NCBI GenBank assembly: GCA_900770295.1
Contig: CAAGJQ010000108.1
Location: 1-56,629, forward strand
Direction: 5' to 3'
Source: an uncultured Oscillibacter sp.
GTDB lineage: Bacteria; Bacillota; Clostridia; Oscillospirales; Oscillospiraceae
Length of the DNA stretch: 56,629 nt
This document shows positions 17,665-26,421 of this stretch, piece by piece; the stretch's first letter is position 1, and every line of letters begins with the position of its first letter. Made by a program: the position numbers and the translations under genes. The notes below the pieces were generated by a model. It saw nothing but the letters and a program-made list of their open reading frames with translations, was not told where the DNA came from and searched no databases.

Positions 17665-19107
17665 TCAGTCCGGCACCACCGGCACGGCATCCGCCGGAAT
17701 GGGACAGGTGTACCCCTCCGCCGTCTGCTTCCGGAATTCCGCCTTGGCCTCTTCCAACAGTGTGGGGTCCGCCATCAGGTCGATGGCCGCAGCGGCCAGC
17801 ACCTTGCCGGCGTGGACGGCGGCCTTGTGGCCCAGGTCCGTGCGGCCGCAGGAGACATTCTGCCAGCTGTGGCCGGGGCAGCCGTTGGGCCATGCCGCCA
17901 CATGGATCTGCCCCGTGGGCGTCTGCCAGCTGACATCGCCCACATCCGTAGAGCCGGGCTCAAACGCGGGACCCTGGTACAGCGGCGCCAGGAAGTCGTT
18001 CAGGGCTCCGCCGGCCTTGGCCCGCAGCTCCCGCACCTGGTCCGCCACGGCGCTGTCAAACTCCGCGCCAATGCCGGGCAGGCTGTCGCTGCCGGGATAG
18101 GTCTTGGCCAGGGCGCCGGCAAAGGCGCGCTCCTCCGCCGTATGGGCGGGAACGCCCAGGGCCTCAAAGTTGCGGTAGAGAACCGTCTCCAGCGTGTGGT
18201 TGGGGACCGTGTCCGCCAGGCCATCGATGAACTGCTTTTCAAAGGTGGTTTCCGTCATGAGAGCCGCGCCCTCCGCGATCTTGTCCACCCGCTTCTGGAG
18301 CTCCACGGCCTCCGCCACGTGGTTGGACCGCACCATGTACAGCACGCTGGCCCGGGGCTGGACCACGTTGGGGCTGCGTCCGCCGGCGTCGGTGATGGCG
18401 TAGTGGACGCGGGCCTTGTCGCTCATGTGCTCCCGCAGGAACTGGACGCCGATGTTCATCAGTTCCACCGCGTCCAGGGCGCTGCGGCCCCGGTCCGGGT
18501 CTCCGGCGGCATGGGCGGCGATGCCGGTGAATTTGTACTGGGTCTGGATGCAGGAGTTGGAGGAACCGGTGACCACCTCGTTCACATCCTTGGGATGCCA
18601 GGTCAGGGCCGCGTCCAGGCCGTACCACAGCTTCTCCCGGGCCATGAACGCCTTGGCGGCGCCACCCTCCTCACCGGGGCAGCCGTAGAGGACCACGGTG
18701 CCGGGCTGCTTTGTGGCCTCCAGCCAGGCCTTCACGCCCAGGGCGGCGGCGAAGGAACCGGCGCCCAGCAGGTTATGGCCGCAGCCGTGACCGCAGGCAC
18801 CGGGGACCAGCTCCTCCCGCTCCGTGCTGCCCGCCTTCTGGGACAGGCCGGACAGGGCGTCATACTCCGCCAGGAGTCCGATGATGGGCCGTCCGCTGCC
18901 GTAGCTGGCGGAAAAGGCGGTGGGGATGTTGCAGATGCCCTTCTCCACGGTAAAGCCTTCCTTTTCCAGTGTCTCGCAGTACAGAGCGGCGGACTTCTCC
19001 TCCTGGAGGGACAGCTCCGCGTACTCCCAGATGCGGTCCGCCACACTGGCGATCAAATCTTTTTTCCCCTCAATGGCGGCAATGGCCGCCTGTTTTTCTT
19101 TTGTCAT
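17665..19107 (-). CDS. AbgB-type M20 amidohydrolase
   Basis: Zinc-dependent amidohydrolase, 480 residues, the length of E. coli AbgB (subunit B of p-aminobenzoyl-glutamate hydrolase). Metal and catalytic elements visible: LLAEYDALSGL, the GHGCGHN histidine motif near residue 107, CPGEEGG with the catalytic glutamate, and GIAAHAAGDPDRGRSALDA in the dimerisation domain. It is the last gene of an amino-acid ABC transporter operon, 58 bases after the ATPase gene, so it probably releases an amino acid from an imported N-acyl or dipeptide-like substrate. No abgA partner is present, so it may act alone. Substrate unknown. Confidence 0.9.
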   Translation of the reverse strand: MTKEKQAAIAAIEGKKDLIASVADRIWEYAELSLQEEKSAALYCETLEKEGFTVEKGICNIPTAFSASYGSGRPIIGLLAEYDALSGLSQKAGSTEREELVPGACGHGCGHNLLGAGSFAAALGVKAWLEATKQPGTVVLYGCPGEEGGAAKAFMAREKLWYGLDAALTWHPKDVNEVVTGSSNSCIQTQYKFTGIAAHAAGDPDRGRSALDAVELMNIGVQFLREHMSDKARVHYAITDAGGRSPNVVQPRASVLYMVRSNHVAEAVELQKRVDKIAEGAALMTETTFEKQFIDGLADTVPNHTLETVLYRNFEALGVPAHTAEERAFAGALAKTYPGSDSLPGIGAEFDSAVADQVRELRAKAGGALNDFLAPLYQGPAFEPGSTDVGDVSWQTPTGQIHVAAWPNGCPGHSWQNVSCGRTDLGHKAAVHAGKVLAAAAIDLMADPTLLEEAKAEFRKQTAEGYTCPIPADAVPVVPD

Positions 19108-19165
19108 GAAACTGACTCCTTCCCCTCAAAAAAGGGGCACGCACGGAAGTGCGTGCCCTTGGAAA

Positions 19166-19942
19166 TCAAAGAACCTTACTCAAAAAATCCTTCAGTCTGG
19201 GGTGCTGGGGGTTGCCGAAGATGTCCTCCGGGCTTCCCTGCTCCAGCAGTTGGCCGTCGGCCATAAACAGCACCCGGTTGCCCACCTCCCGGGCGAAGCC
19301 CATCTCGTGGGTGACGACCACCATGGTCATGCCCTCATGGGCCAGCTCCTTCATAACCTCCAGAACCTCGCCCACCATCTCGGGGTCCAGGGCGGAGGTA
19401 GGCTCGTCGAACAGCATGACCTCCGGCTCCATGGCCAGTGCCCGGACGATGGCCACGCGCTGCTTCTGGCCGCCGGAGAGCTGGATGGGATAGGCGCCGG
19501 CGCGGTCCTTCAGCCCCACGCGGTCCAGCAGGGCCAGGGCCTTTTCCTCCGCGGCGGCCTTGTCCATTCCCTTGACCTTGATGGGGGCCAGGGTCATGTT
19601 GTCCAGGATCGTCATATGGGGGAACAGGTTGAAGTGCTGGAACACCATGCCCATCTTCTGGCGGTGCTGGTCAATGTCCAACTTCACCATCTTGCCCTCG
19701 GCGTTCTTCACCTTTTTCTTGGTGATATCCACGCCGTCAAAGACGATGGAGCCGTTGGTGGGCTCCTCCAGCAGGTTCAGGCTGCGGAGAAAGGTGGACT
19801 TGCCGGAGCCGGAGGGTCCGATGACCACCATGACGTCGCCCCGGTTGATATCCACGGTAACGCCGTCCAGAGCCTTGATGGCGCCCTTGTTGTAGTATTT
19901 CTTCAGGTCAGTGACCTGGATGAGACTATCTCTTGTCGCCAC
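19166..19942 (-). CDS. Polar amino-acid ABC transporter ATP-binding protein
   Basis: Cytoplasmic ATPase of a GlnQ/HisP-type importer, 258 residues. Walker A GPSGSGKST, signature LSGGQKQR, Walker B VMLFDEPTSALDP and the H-loop VVVTHEMGFA are intact. The start is GTG 19942: AAAGGAG lies 8 bases before it, inside the end of the permease gene, giving a 17-base overlap and tight coupling. Works with the permease and lipoprotein upstream; ligand not readable. Confidence 0.95.
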   Translation of the reverse strand: MATRDSLIQVTDLKKYYNKGAIKALDGVTVDINRGDVMVVIGPSGSGKSTFLRSLNLLEEPTNGSIVFDGVDITKKKVKNAEGKMVKLDIDQHRQKMGMVFQHFNLFPHMTILDNMTLAPIKVKGMDKAAAEEKALALLDRVGLKDRAGAYPIQLSGGQKQRVAIVRALAMEPEVMLFDEPTSALDPEMVGEVLEVMKELAHEGMTMVVVTHEMGFAREVGNRVLFMADGQLLEQGSPEDIFGNPQHPRLKDFLSKVL

Positions 19943-20711
19943 GGCTCATTCTCCTTTCAAAGTAGGCAATGACCTTGGAGGTGGGGAAGCACAGGCAGAA
20001 GTAAATGGCTGTTGCCACCAGCAGGGGTTCCATGATGATAAACGTGGCGCCCTTCACCGCGTTGACGGCGGACATGATATCCTGCACGCCGATGGTGTAT
20101 GTAATGGCGGATTCCTTGATGATGACCACGAACTCATTGGCGATGGCGGGCAGAATGTTCTTGATGGCCTGAGGCAGGATGATGTAGCGCATGTTCTGGG
20201 TCTGAGTCAGGCCCAGGGAACGGGCGGCCTCGGTCTGGCCGCCGTCGATGGACTGGAGGCCGGAGCGGATGATCTCACAGAGATAGGCGCCGGAGTTCAT
20301 GCCCATGGCCACCACGCCGGGGAAAAAGCGCTCAAACTTGATGAAGCCGAAAATCATGAAGGAGGGCAGCTTGATCACGCTGAACACGCCGTAGTAGATG
20401 ATCAGGATCTGAACCAGAACAGGGGTGGAACGCAGGATCTCCACGTAAGCGGTAGCCAGGAAGTCCAGCGGATTGAACTTGCTCAGCGCCAGCAGGAAGC
20501 CGCCGTCCCGCAGATGGCCGTCTTTATCCAGGCCCAGGGAGCGGAAGGGACGGAAGTTGGAGAGGCGCATGACCGCCAGGATCAGTGCCAGCACGAAGCC
20601 GATCATGACCGTGAACAGGGACAGCAGCACCGTCACCACCAAGCCCTGTTTAAACAGCTGTGCGTAAGGCAGGATCTTCGGGAAATTCGCCCATTGGATA
20701 AAATTGGACAT
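19926..20711 (-). CDS. Polar amino-acid ABC transporter permease
   Basis: Membrane subunit of the HisM/GlnP family, 261 residues with about five membrane helices. The EAA loop that docks the ATPase is present (QTEAARSLGLTQTQNMRYIILPQA), as is YVEILRSTPVLVQI typical of polar amino-acid importers. Only one permease gene is present, so the channel is probably a homodimer. Preceded by an intercistronic hairpin at 20760-20790. Confidence 0.95.
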   Translation of the reverse strand: MSNFIQWANFPKILPYAQLFKQGLVVTVLLSLFTVMIGFVLALILAVMRLSNFRPFRSLGLDKDGHLRDGGFLLALSKFNPLDFLATAYVEILRSTPVLVQILIIYYGVFSVIKLPSFMIFGFIKFERFFPGVVAMGMNSGAYLCEIIRSGLQSIDGGQTEAARSLGLTQTQNMRYIILPQAIKNILPAIANEFVVIIKESAITYTIGVQDIMSAVNAVKGATFIIMEPLLVATAIYFCLCFPTSKVIAYFERRMSRGDKR

Positions 20712-20759
20712 AAGGTGCTCCTTTCAAGGTGAGATCAGGGGATACGCAAAAACAGGCCA

Positions 20760-20790
20760 ATTCCTCCCCCCTGTCCTTGGGGGGAGGAAT
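20760..20790 (-). promoter_or_regulatory. Intercistronic hairpin between binding-protein and permease genes
   Basis: A perfect 12-base stem (20760-20771 with 20779-20790, C/G-rich) and 7-base loop, without a T-run. Such hairpins after binding-protein genes protect the upstream message or reduce read-through, giving more binding protein than permease; that role is inferred from position. Confidence 0.75.
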
Positions 20791-20832
20791 CAGTTTCATA
20801 TGGAATCAGTGAGGAGACAGCCGTTACTGCGC

Positions 20833-21720
20833 CTAGCCGTTCGCGTCCAGCAGGCCCTCGTAGGTCTCGCCGGCAGCCAGCTCCTGGGCCTCGGCAATGA
20901 AGTTCTCCAGAGAACCGTCGGCCTTAGCGGCGGCGATGGCTTCGTTCACAGCGGCCAGCAGCTCGGCGTTGTCCTTGCACACGCCGACAGCGGAGCCCTC
21001 GGACTCATAGGGCACATCCAGAATGATGGCCAGTTCCGGATAGTTCTGGGCATAGCTCTTGGCCACGTCGGTCTCGATGTAGGCGCCGTCCAGCTTGCCG
21101 GTCAGCAGCTCGGCGATGATGTCAGTCACCTTGGGCAGGGAGACGATGTCGGCCTCGGGGCTGTTCTCGTTGGCCAGATCCAGCTGGATGGAGCCGGTCT
21201 GGGCACCGATGGAGTACTCGGGGTTGTTGGTGTCCTCCAGAGAGGTGAACTTGTCAGCGTTGGCGCTGATGGTGACGAAGGACTGACCGCCCTCATAGTA
21301 GATGTCGGAGAAGTCCATGATGCTGGTACGCTTGGGATCGGGGCTCAGGCCGGCCATGCCCAGGTCGACGGACTTGGTCTGCAGCTCGGTCAGAACGCCG
21401 TCGAAGTCAACGGTGACCATCTCCAGCTCCAGGCCCAGGTAATCGGCGATGTAGCCGGCCAGGGCAACGTCGAAGCCGGCCAGGGTGGGCGTGCCGTCCT
21501 CGCCGATGGCGTAGAACTCATAGGGGGCGAAGTCAGGGCTGGTGGCCACGGTCAGCTTGCCGGCGGTCACGGTGGTGATGGCAGCCTCAGCGCTCTCCTG
21601 GGTCTCGGTCTGCTCGGGTTCCTTGGTCTCTTCGGCGGGAGCCTCTTCCTTCTTACCGCCGCAGGCGGCCAGGGACAGGACCATTGCCAGTGTCAGCAAC
21701 AGTGCAAAAAACTTTTTCAT
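20833..21720 (-). CDS. Amino-acid ABC transporter substrate-binding lipoprotein (SBP family 3)
   Basis: Extracellular lipoprotein, 295 residues. Signal MKKFFALLLTLAMVLSLAAC with lipidated Cys20, an acidic Glu/Thr linker, then two SBP_bac_3 lobes (TSPDFAPYEFY, LAGFDVALAGYIAD, VDLGMAGLSPDPKR). These are typical of polar amino-acid receptors; the specific ligand is undetermined. I took ATG 21720, behind AAAAGGAAG, since codons upstream do not code for a signal peptide. First gene of the operon. Confidence 0.94.
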   Translation of the reverse strand: MKKFFALLLTLAMVLSLAACGGKKEEAPAEETKEPEQTETQESAEAAITTVTAGKLTVATSPDFAPYEFYAIGEDGTPTLAGFDVALAGYIADYLGLELEMVTVDFDGVLTELQTKSVDLGMAGLSPDPKRTSIMDFSDIYYEGGQSFVTISANADKFTSLEDTNNPEYSIGAQTGSIQLDLANENSPEADIVSLPKVTDIIAELLTGKLDGAYIETDVAKSYAQNYPELAIILDVPYESEGSAVGVCKDNAELLAAVNEAIAAAKADGSLENFIAEAQELAAGETYEGLLDANG

Positions 21721-21817
21721 GGTCAATCTTCCTTTTCTAAATAATTCTTCCCTTTTTGTGGGAGAGTAAAGTCCAATCGTCATCGGCGGAAATGATTTCC
21801 TCCCGGTGACTGTTGAT

Positions 21818-21846
21818 ACCTTATCACTCCCCGCTCATTCTGTCAA
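21818..21846 (-). promoter_or_regulatory. Promoter of the amino-acid ABC/abgB operon
   Basis: Minus strand TTGACA (21841-21846), 17-base spacer, TAAGGT (21818-21823). AT-rich sequence lies upstream. Confidence 0.75.
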
Positions 21847-21970
21847 TACTTTTCCAAAAAAAATGTATATTTATTTGCCGATTTTCTTTGGCATATTCAA
21901 AAACCCCTGTAAATTTTTGTTTTATTCGCGGTTTTATTGTGCATTTTATCCAATTTAAGGTGAATAGTAA

Positions 21971-21986
21971 AAATGAATATTCATTT
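21971..21986. promoter_or_regulatory. Perfect 16-base palindrome AAATGAATATTCATTT
   Basis: Lies between the YfcC terminator and the ABC operon promoter, about 130 bases upstream of the -35 box. TGAAT/ATTCA half-sites resemble ArgR operator arms but lack the usual 4-base spacing. Role unproven. Confidence 0.4.
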
Positions 21987-22025
21987 CATAGCTGTATTCC
22001 CCGTATAACACGGAGCGCTCACGCC

Positions 22026-22059
22026 GAAAAACACGCGGACGCGCCAGCGTCCGCGTGTT
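22026..22059 (-). terminator. Terminator of the arc operon
   Basis: AACACGCGGACGC (22030-22042) with GCGTCCGCGTGTT (22047-22059), followed on the minus strand by T5; 4 bases after the YfcC stop. Confidence 0.92.
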
Positions 22060-22062
22060 CCT

Positions 22063-23451
22063 CTATCCTATCATAACGCCCACGATTAAAAACAGCATGG
22101 TCAGCAGCAGGAAATACAAAATCAGCCTCCACACGTACTTCACCCAACGGTCGTAGGGCACGTGGCCCAGGGCCAGGGCGCCCATGACCACCGCCGCCGT
22201 GGGGGTGATGATGTTCACCAGCCCCGAGGCAGACTGAAAGGCCGTCACCACCAGAGCGCCGCTGACGCCCGCGAATTTGCCCAGCGGCGCCATGATGGGC
22301 ACCGACAGGGTGGCAAGTCCGGAGGAGGACGGGATCAGAATGGTCAGCGGCAGGTAGATCAGGTACACCAGCAGCACGAAGCTGATGGGGCCCGCCCCCG
22401 CCAGGGCGTCCTCGCCCCAGTGGAGGACCGTATCGGTGATGCCGCCGTCGTTCATCAGCACGGTGATGCCCCGGCTGATACCGATGATGAACGCCACGCC
22501 CAGCAGGTCCGCGCAGCCCGCCACGAAGGTCTCGGCGATCTCGTCCTCCCGCATGCCGTCGATGAGGCCGATGACGATGCCGCCCACCAGGAACAGGGCG
22601 GAGAGCTCCGGGAACCACCAGCCCAGAACCGGGAGGGGCAGGCCCATCTCGTCAAAGGGGATGACGCCGTAGACCATGATAAGAAAGGTCAGGGTGAAGA
22701 GCGCCATGATGACCTTGCGCTTCGTCGTAAAGGGCACGGTCTCGTCCATGGCGACATGAATCTTTCCCGCGCCGACGCCCACCACGGATTTGGAGGGGTT
22801 CTTCTTGACTCTGGCGGCGTAGGCCATGACGAACCAGATAGCCGCACCCTCGAACACGATCCACTGGAGGACCCGGAGCAAAATACCCTCGCCCAGGGAC
22901 ACGCCGGCAAAGCCCGCCGCGATACCGGTGGCAAAGGGATTCACCGTGGAGGCGATGACGCCGGCGCCGGCCCCCAGCAGGATGACGGAAATGCCCACCA
23001 CCGCGTCATAGCCCGCGGCCAGAAACACCGGGATCAGCAGCGGATAAAAGGCCATGGTCTCCTCCCACATGCCATACGTCGTGCCGCCCAGGCCGAACAG
23101 CAGCATCAGGATGGGGATGAGCCACTTCTCCCGGCCGCCCAGCAGGCGGATGGTCTGGGCCACGCCCGCGTCCACGGCGCCGGTCTTCATCACCACGCCC
23201 AGAAAACCGCCCACCACCAGGATGAACACGCACACGTCCACCGCGTCATAAAAGCCGGAGAAGGCGGCCTTCAGCACGTCGCCCACACCCTGGGGATTGG
23301 ATGCCGTCTCGTGATACGTCCCCGCCACCGGCACGCCGTCCACATAATCGTAGGTGCCCGCCGGAATGATCCAGGTGCAGATTGCCACCAGAATAATGAG
23401 CAGGAAGAGGATCGTATACGCCGTTGGCATCCGGAACTTGGTCTTTTCCAA
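22063..23451 (-). CDS. YfcC-family antiporter, probable arginine/ornithine exchanger
   Basis: Integral membrane protein, 462 residues with 11-13 hydrophobic segments, of the YfcC/DcuC-like family (IIPAGTYDYVDGVPV near the N-terminus, MWEETMAFYPLLIPVFLAAGYD, SSSGLATLSVPIMAPLG). Streptococcal ArcD belongs to this family. Sitting 15 bases behind arcB, it most likely exchanges arginine for ornithine; the role is inferred from context. Translation probably begins at TTG 23451, ten bases after AAGGAGG; the next ATG (23430) is too far from that site. Confidence 0.85.
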   Translation of the reverse strand: MEKTKFRMPTAYTILFLLIILVAICTWIIPAGTYDYVDGVPVAGTYHETASNPQGVGDVLKAAFSGFYDAVDVCVFILVVGGFLGVVMKTGAVDAGVAQTIRLLGGREKWLIPILMLLFGLGGTTYGMWEETMAFYPLLIPVFLAAGYDAVVGISVILLGAGAGVIASTVNPFATGIAAGFAGVSLGEGILLRVLQWIVFEGAAIWFVMAYAARVKKNPSKSVVGVGAGKIHVAMDETVPFTTKRKVIMALFTLTFLIMVYGVIPFDEMGLPLPVLGWWFPELSALFLVGGIVIGLIDGMREDEIAETFVAGCADLLGVAFIIGISRGITVLMNDGGITDTVLHWGEDALAGAGPISFVLLVYLIYLPLTILIPSSSGLATLSVPIMAPLGKFAGVSGALVVTAFQSASGLVNIITPTAAVVMGALALGHVPYDRWVKYVWRLILYFLLLTMLFLIVGVMIG

Positions 23452-23466
23452 AGGGGAATTCCCTCC

Positions 23467-24465
23467 TTATTTGCCGATGGTGGCCACCAGCACGGCCTTG
23501 ATGGAGTGCATCCGGTTTTCCGCCTCATCGAACACCACGGAGTGCTTGCTGCGGAACACCTCGTCGGTGACCTCCCGGATATCCACGCCCTTCTCCTGCC
23601 ACTCCTTGGCCAGCTTCGTCTCAAAGTCGTGGAAGGAAGGCAGGCAGTGCATATACAGCACGTCGGGGTTGCCGGTGGCCGCCAGCGTCTCCTCCGTCAC
23701 CCGGTAGGGGGACAGCAGCTCCGCCCGCCTGGGGATCAGGTCCTCCTCGCCCATGGAGGCCCAGATGTCGCCGTAGATGACGTCCGCGCCCTTCAGGTCG
23801 TTGCGGTTGTCGGTGATCTCGATGAGGCCGCCGTTCTCCCGGGCGGTGGCGAACACCCGCCGGATGAGGTCCTGGTCCATCTCCTTCGCCAGCTCCTCGG
23901 GTCCCATGGCGACGAAGTGCATGCCCATCTTCGCCGCGCCGATCATCCAGGCGTAGCACATGTTGTTCCGCACGTCGCCGGGGAACACCACCTTGATCTT
24001 GTTCAGGGGCTTGTGGCAGTGCTCCTCAATGGTCATCATGTCCGCCAGGATCTGAGTGGGGTGGTCCGCGTCGGTCAGGCCGTTCCACACGGGAACGCCG
24101 GAGAACTTTGCCAGGTCCTCCACGGCCTTCTGGTCATAGCCACGGTACTCGATGCCGTCGAAGAAGCGGCCCAGCACCTTGGCGGAGTCCTCCAGAGACT
24201 CCTTTTTGCCCATCTGGGAGGAATTGGCGTCCAGATAGGTGACGTGGGCGCCCTCCTGGGTGGCCGCCACCTCGAAGGAACAGCGGGTGCGGGTGGAGGT
24301 CTTTTCAAACAGCAGCACGATGTGCTTGCCCTTCATGGTGGGCTCGCAGATACCGGCCCGGCGTTTGGCCTTCAGGTCGTGGCCCAGGTCCAGCAGATAG
24401 CGGATCTCCGCGGGGGTGAAGTCTTCCAGAGTCAGAAAGCTCCGGCCTTTTAAATTGACTGCCAT
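23467..24465 (-). CDS. arcB: Ornithine carbamoyltransferase
   Basis: Converts citrulline plus phosphate to ornithine and carbamoyl phosphate (catabolic) or the reverse. 332 residues, the normal length. Carbamoyl-phosphate site STRTR (residues 57-61), the DHPTQ motif, and the ornithine-site HCLP near residue 270 are all present. I prefer the catabolic name because arcA and a YfcC antiporter flank it and no argG/argH or argCJBD genes are seen. Its start follows a non-coding block of 526 bases after arcA. Confidence 0.95.
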   Translation of the reverse strand: MAVNLKGRSFLTLEDFTPAEIRYLLDLGHDLKAKRRAGICEPTMKGKHIVLLFEKTSTRTRCSFEVAATQEGAHVTYLDANSSQMGKKESLEDSAKVLGRFFDGIEYRGYDQKAVEDLAKFSGVPVWNGLTDADHPTQILADMMTIEEHCHKPLNKIKVVFPGDVRNNMCYAWMIGAAKMGMHFVAMGPEELAKEMDQDLIRRVFATARENGGLIEITDNRNDLKGADVIYGDIWASMGEEDLIPRRAELLSPYRVTEETLAATGNPDVLYMHCLPSFHDFETKLAKEWQEKGVDIREVTDEVFRSKHSVVFDEAENRMHSIKAVLVATIGK

Positions 24466-24991
24466 GGTGTGTTCTCCTTTATCATATGAGGTAGTCCCCC
24501 TGCCAGGGGGACGGGGGATGAACCCCCATTTTCTTTTCGGTTGCGCCGAAAAGAAAACGGCCGTTCACGGTCAAAAGAAAAGGCGCTTTGGCGCAAAACC
24601 GGCGCCAAAAGGCGCCTTTTTTGCTTCAATACGGGAATCGTGCGAATCGGTGCGGCAAAAACTTGGCAGGCTCCTGCCGGGTGCGCTCTGCCTTTGAGGA
24701 ACAGGGAACGTGCTTTCCCGCATTTGGGGGCTTGGGTGCGGCTTTCGGGGTGGTCGTCGGATTTGGCCCCTTCTGGCCCCGCGCGTTCCGCTTCGCTACG
24801 CGCTACCGTTCCTTATCCCCGGGAAGGGTTTCCAAAGGGGAGGGGCCGCAGCCCCGCCCCTTTGTGTCGTTAGGAGGTGTGGGGGCGAAGTCGAAACGCC
24901 CCCACGTTTCTGGAGGGGGTCGCAGGGGGAGGCGTCTTTGCGCCAAAGACATCTTCCCCTCTCTCCCGTCCCCGGTGGGGCCACCGGAACC
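24466..24991. repeat. Hairpin-dense intergenic block between arcA and arcB
   Basis: A 526-base stretch without a credible gene, made of successive inverted repeats: CCCCC/GGGGG (24496-24510); GGGGG/CCCCC (24513-24527); a 12-base perfect stem TTTTCTTTTCGG with CCGAAAAGAAAA (24529-24557); a long GGCGC-rich stem with T6 (about 24580-24622); an AAAGGGGAGGGG-type stem (24834-24863); GTGGGGGCG with CGCCCCCAC (24879-24905); GTCTTTG/CAAAGAC (24933-24950); and CCGGTGGGGCCACCGG near 24972-24987. Such serial palindromes in a gap inside an operon look like a mobile or amplified intergenic repeat. Only one copy is in this window, so that remains inference. It may also terminate or process the arcA message. 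Confidence 0.55.
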
Positions 24992-26215
24992 TTACGGGTC
25001 ATCCCGCCAAAGGGGCATGGACATACACCGGGGTCCGCCCCGGCCTCTTGACAATTCCGCGCTGGGGATGGTGTGGACCCGGATGCCCGCCTCCTCCAGG
25101 GAGCGGTTGGTGACATAGTTGCGGGAGTAGACCACCACCTCGCCGGGGGCGATGGCCAGGGTATTGCTGCCGTCGCTCCACTGCTCCCGGGCGGCGTCGA
25201 TCTCGCTGCCCTGGCCACAGGGGATCAGCGTCACCCTGTCCAGGTTCAGATGCTCTTTCAGGATGTCCTCCAGCCGGCCATCCTCCTGGTGGATCTTCAT
25301 CTTCCGGTTCTCGTCCAGCTCCATGACGAACACGGTGATGCTGGAGAGAATGTTGGGATGGACGGTGAACTTGTCCCGGTCCACCATGGTGAACACGGTG
25401 TCCAGGTGCATGAAGGACCGGGTCTTGGGGATGTTGAAGGCCAGGACCTTCCGGAAGGTGCCGTCGTAGGACAAAATGGTCTCCGCCAGCGTGTCGATGG
25501 AGTCCTCCCTCGTCCGCTGGGAGATGCCCACCGCCAGCACCTCCGGAGAGAGCACCAGAATGTCGCCGCCCTCCAGAGAGGAGGTCTCGCCCCGATCGTA
25601 CCAGCGGGGCGCGTGCATATACTCCGGATTGTGCTCAAAGATGAACTTACCGAACAGAGTCTCCCGGTTCCGGGTGGCGGTGTGCATCTTGTGGATGGAT
25701 ACGCCGGTGCCGATGGTGGCGAAGGGGTCCCGGGTGAAATAGAGGTTGGGCATGGGGTCCACCGCGAAGGGGTAGTCGTCCTCCACCGCGGAGAGATAGT
25801 CCCCCAGCCGGCCGCCCTGGGCCCGCAGCTGGCTCTTGCGGACACCGGCCATCATGGCGGCCACCATCTCCTTGTCCGGCATCCTGCCCAGATAGTCCGC
25901 CAGCAGGCCCCGGGTCCGGTCGTCCCGGACGCCGGACTCGTCCAGATACTGGCGGATGAAGTCCTGGCGCACCTCGCCGCTGGTCAGAGAGTTGACCACC
26001 AGGTCCGTCAGGTAGACCACCTCCACGCCCTGCTGGCGCAGGCAGTCCGCGAAGGCGTCGTGCTCCCGCTGCGCCTCCTTTAAATAGGGGATATCGTCGA
26101 ACAGCAGCCGTTCCAGATACTCCGGCATCAGGTTTTCCAGTTCCTCTCCCGGCCGGTGCAGCATCACCTTTTTCAGCCGTCCGATCTCGGATGTGTTATG
26201 GATTCCCGTTTCCAA
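24992..26215 (-). CDS. arcA: Arginine deiminase
   Basis: Hydrolyses arginine to citrulline and ammonia, first step of the arginine deiminase pathway. 407 residues, normal length. Guanidino-modifying enzyme motifs: LEGGDILVL, the FMHLDTVFTMVD histidine/aspartate segment, and GRGGPRCMSMPL with the nucleophile near Cys397. The last residues (WRDDP) differ from the usual family ending and are encoded where the hairpin block begins, so that element may supply the stop. Carbamate kinase (arcC), normally in this operon, is absent from the window. Confidence 0.96.
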   Translation of the reverse strand: METGIHNTSEIGRLKKVMLHRPGEELENLMPEYLERLLFDDIPYLKEAQREHDAFADCLRQQGVEVVYLTDLVVNSLTSGEVRQDFIRQYLDESGVRDDRTRGLLADYLGRMPDKEMVAAMMAGVRKSQLRAQGGRLGDYLSAVEDDYPFAVDPMPNLYFTRDPFATIGTGVSIHKMHTATRNRETLFGKFIFEHNPEYMHAPRWYDRGETSSLEGGDILVLSPEVLAVGISQRTREDSIDTLAETILSYDGTFRKVLAFNIPKTRSFMHLDTVFTMVDRDKFTVHPNILSSITVFVMELDENRKMKIHQEDGRLEDILKEHLNLDRVTLIPCGQGSEIDAAREQWSDGSNTLAIAPGEVVVYSRNYVTNRSLEEAGIRVHTIPSAELSRGRGGPRCMSMPLWRDDP

Positions 26216-26375
26216 TCAGCTCACTCCTTTTCAGAGTCAAAATATCTTGCGCTCGTTCTGGAATAGGGTTTCTGTTTTTTCCGTTTTCATGCGTCCCCGC
26301 TGTCAAATCTTCAAAAAATGCGCAAAAGTCCGCGGTGCGGCCTCCACTCTCCGCCGCGGCCGTTTGTGCATTAAG

Positions 26376-26409
26376 AAATCCGGTACGAAAAAATTCGTAC
26401 CGGATTTTT
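26376..26409 (-). terminator. Terminator of the lysine-riboswitch operon
   Basis: Perfect 14-base stem AAATCCGGTACGAA (26376-26389) with TTCGTACCGGATTT (26394-26407), and T-runs on both sides. 12 bases after the M20 stop. Confidence 0.92.
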
Positions 26410-26421
26410 CGCAGATATGTG

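Noticed and set aside
22162..24453. A ~760-codon plus-strand frame opposite yfcC and arcB
   Set aside because: No recognisable domain, His/Gln-rich composition, opposite two well-conserved genes.
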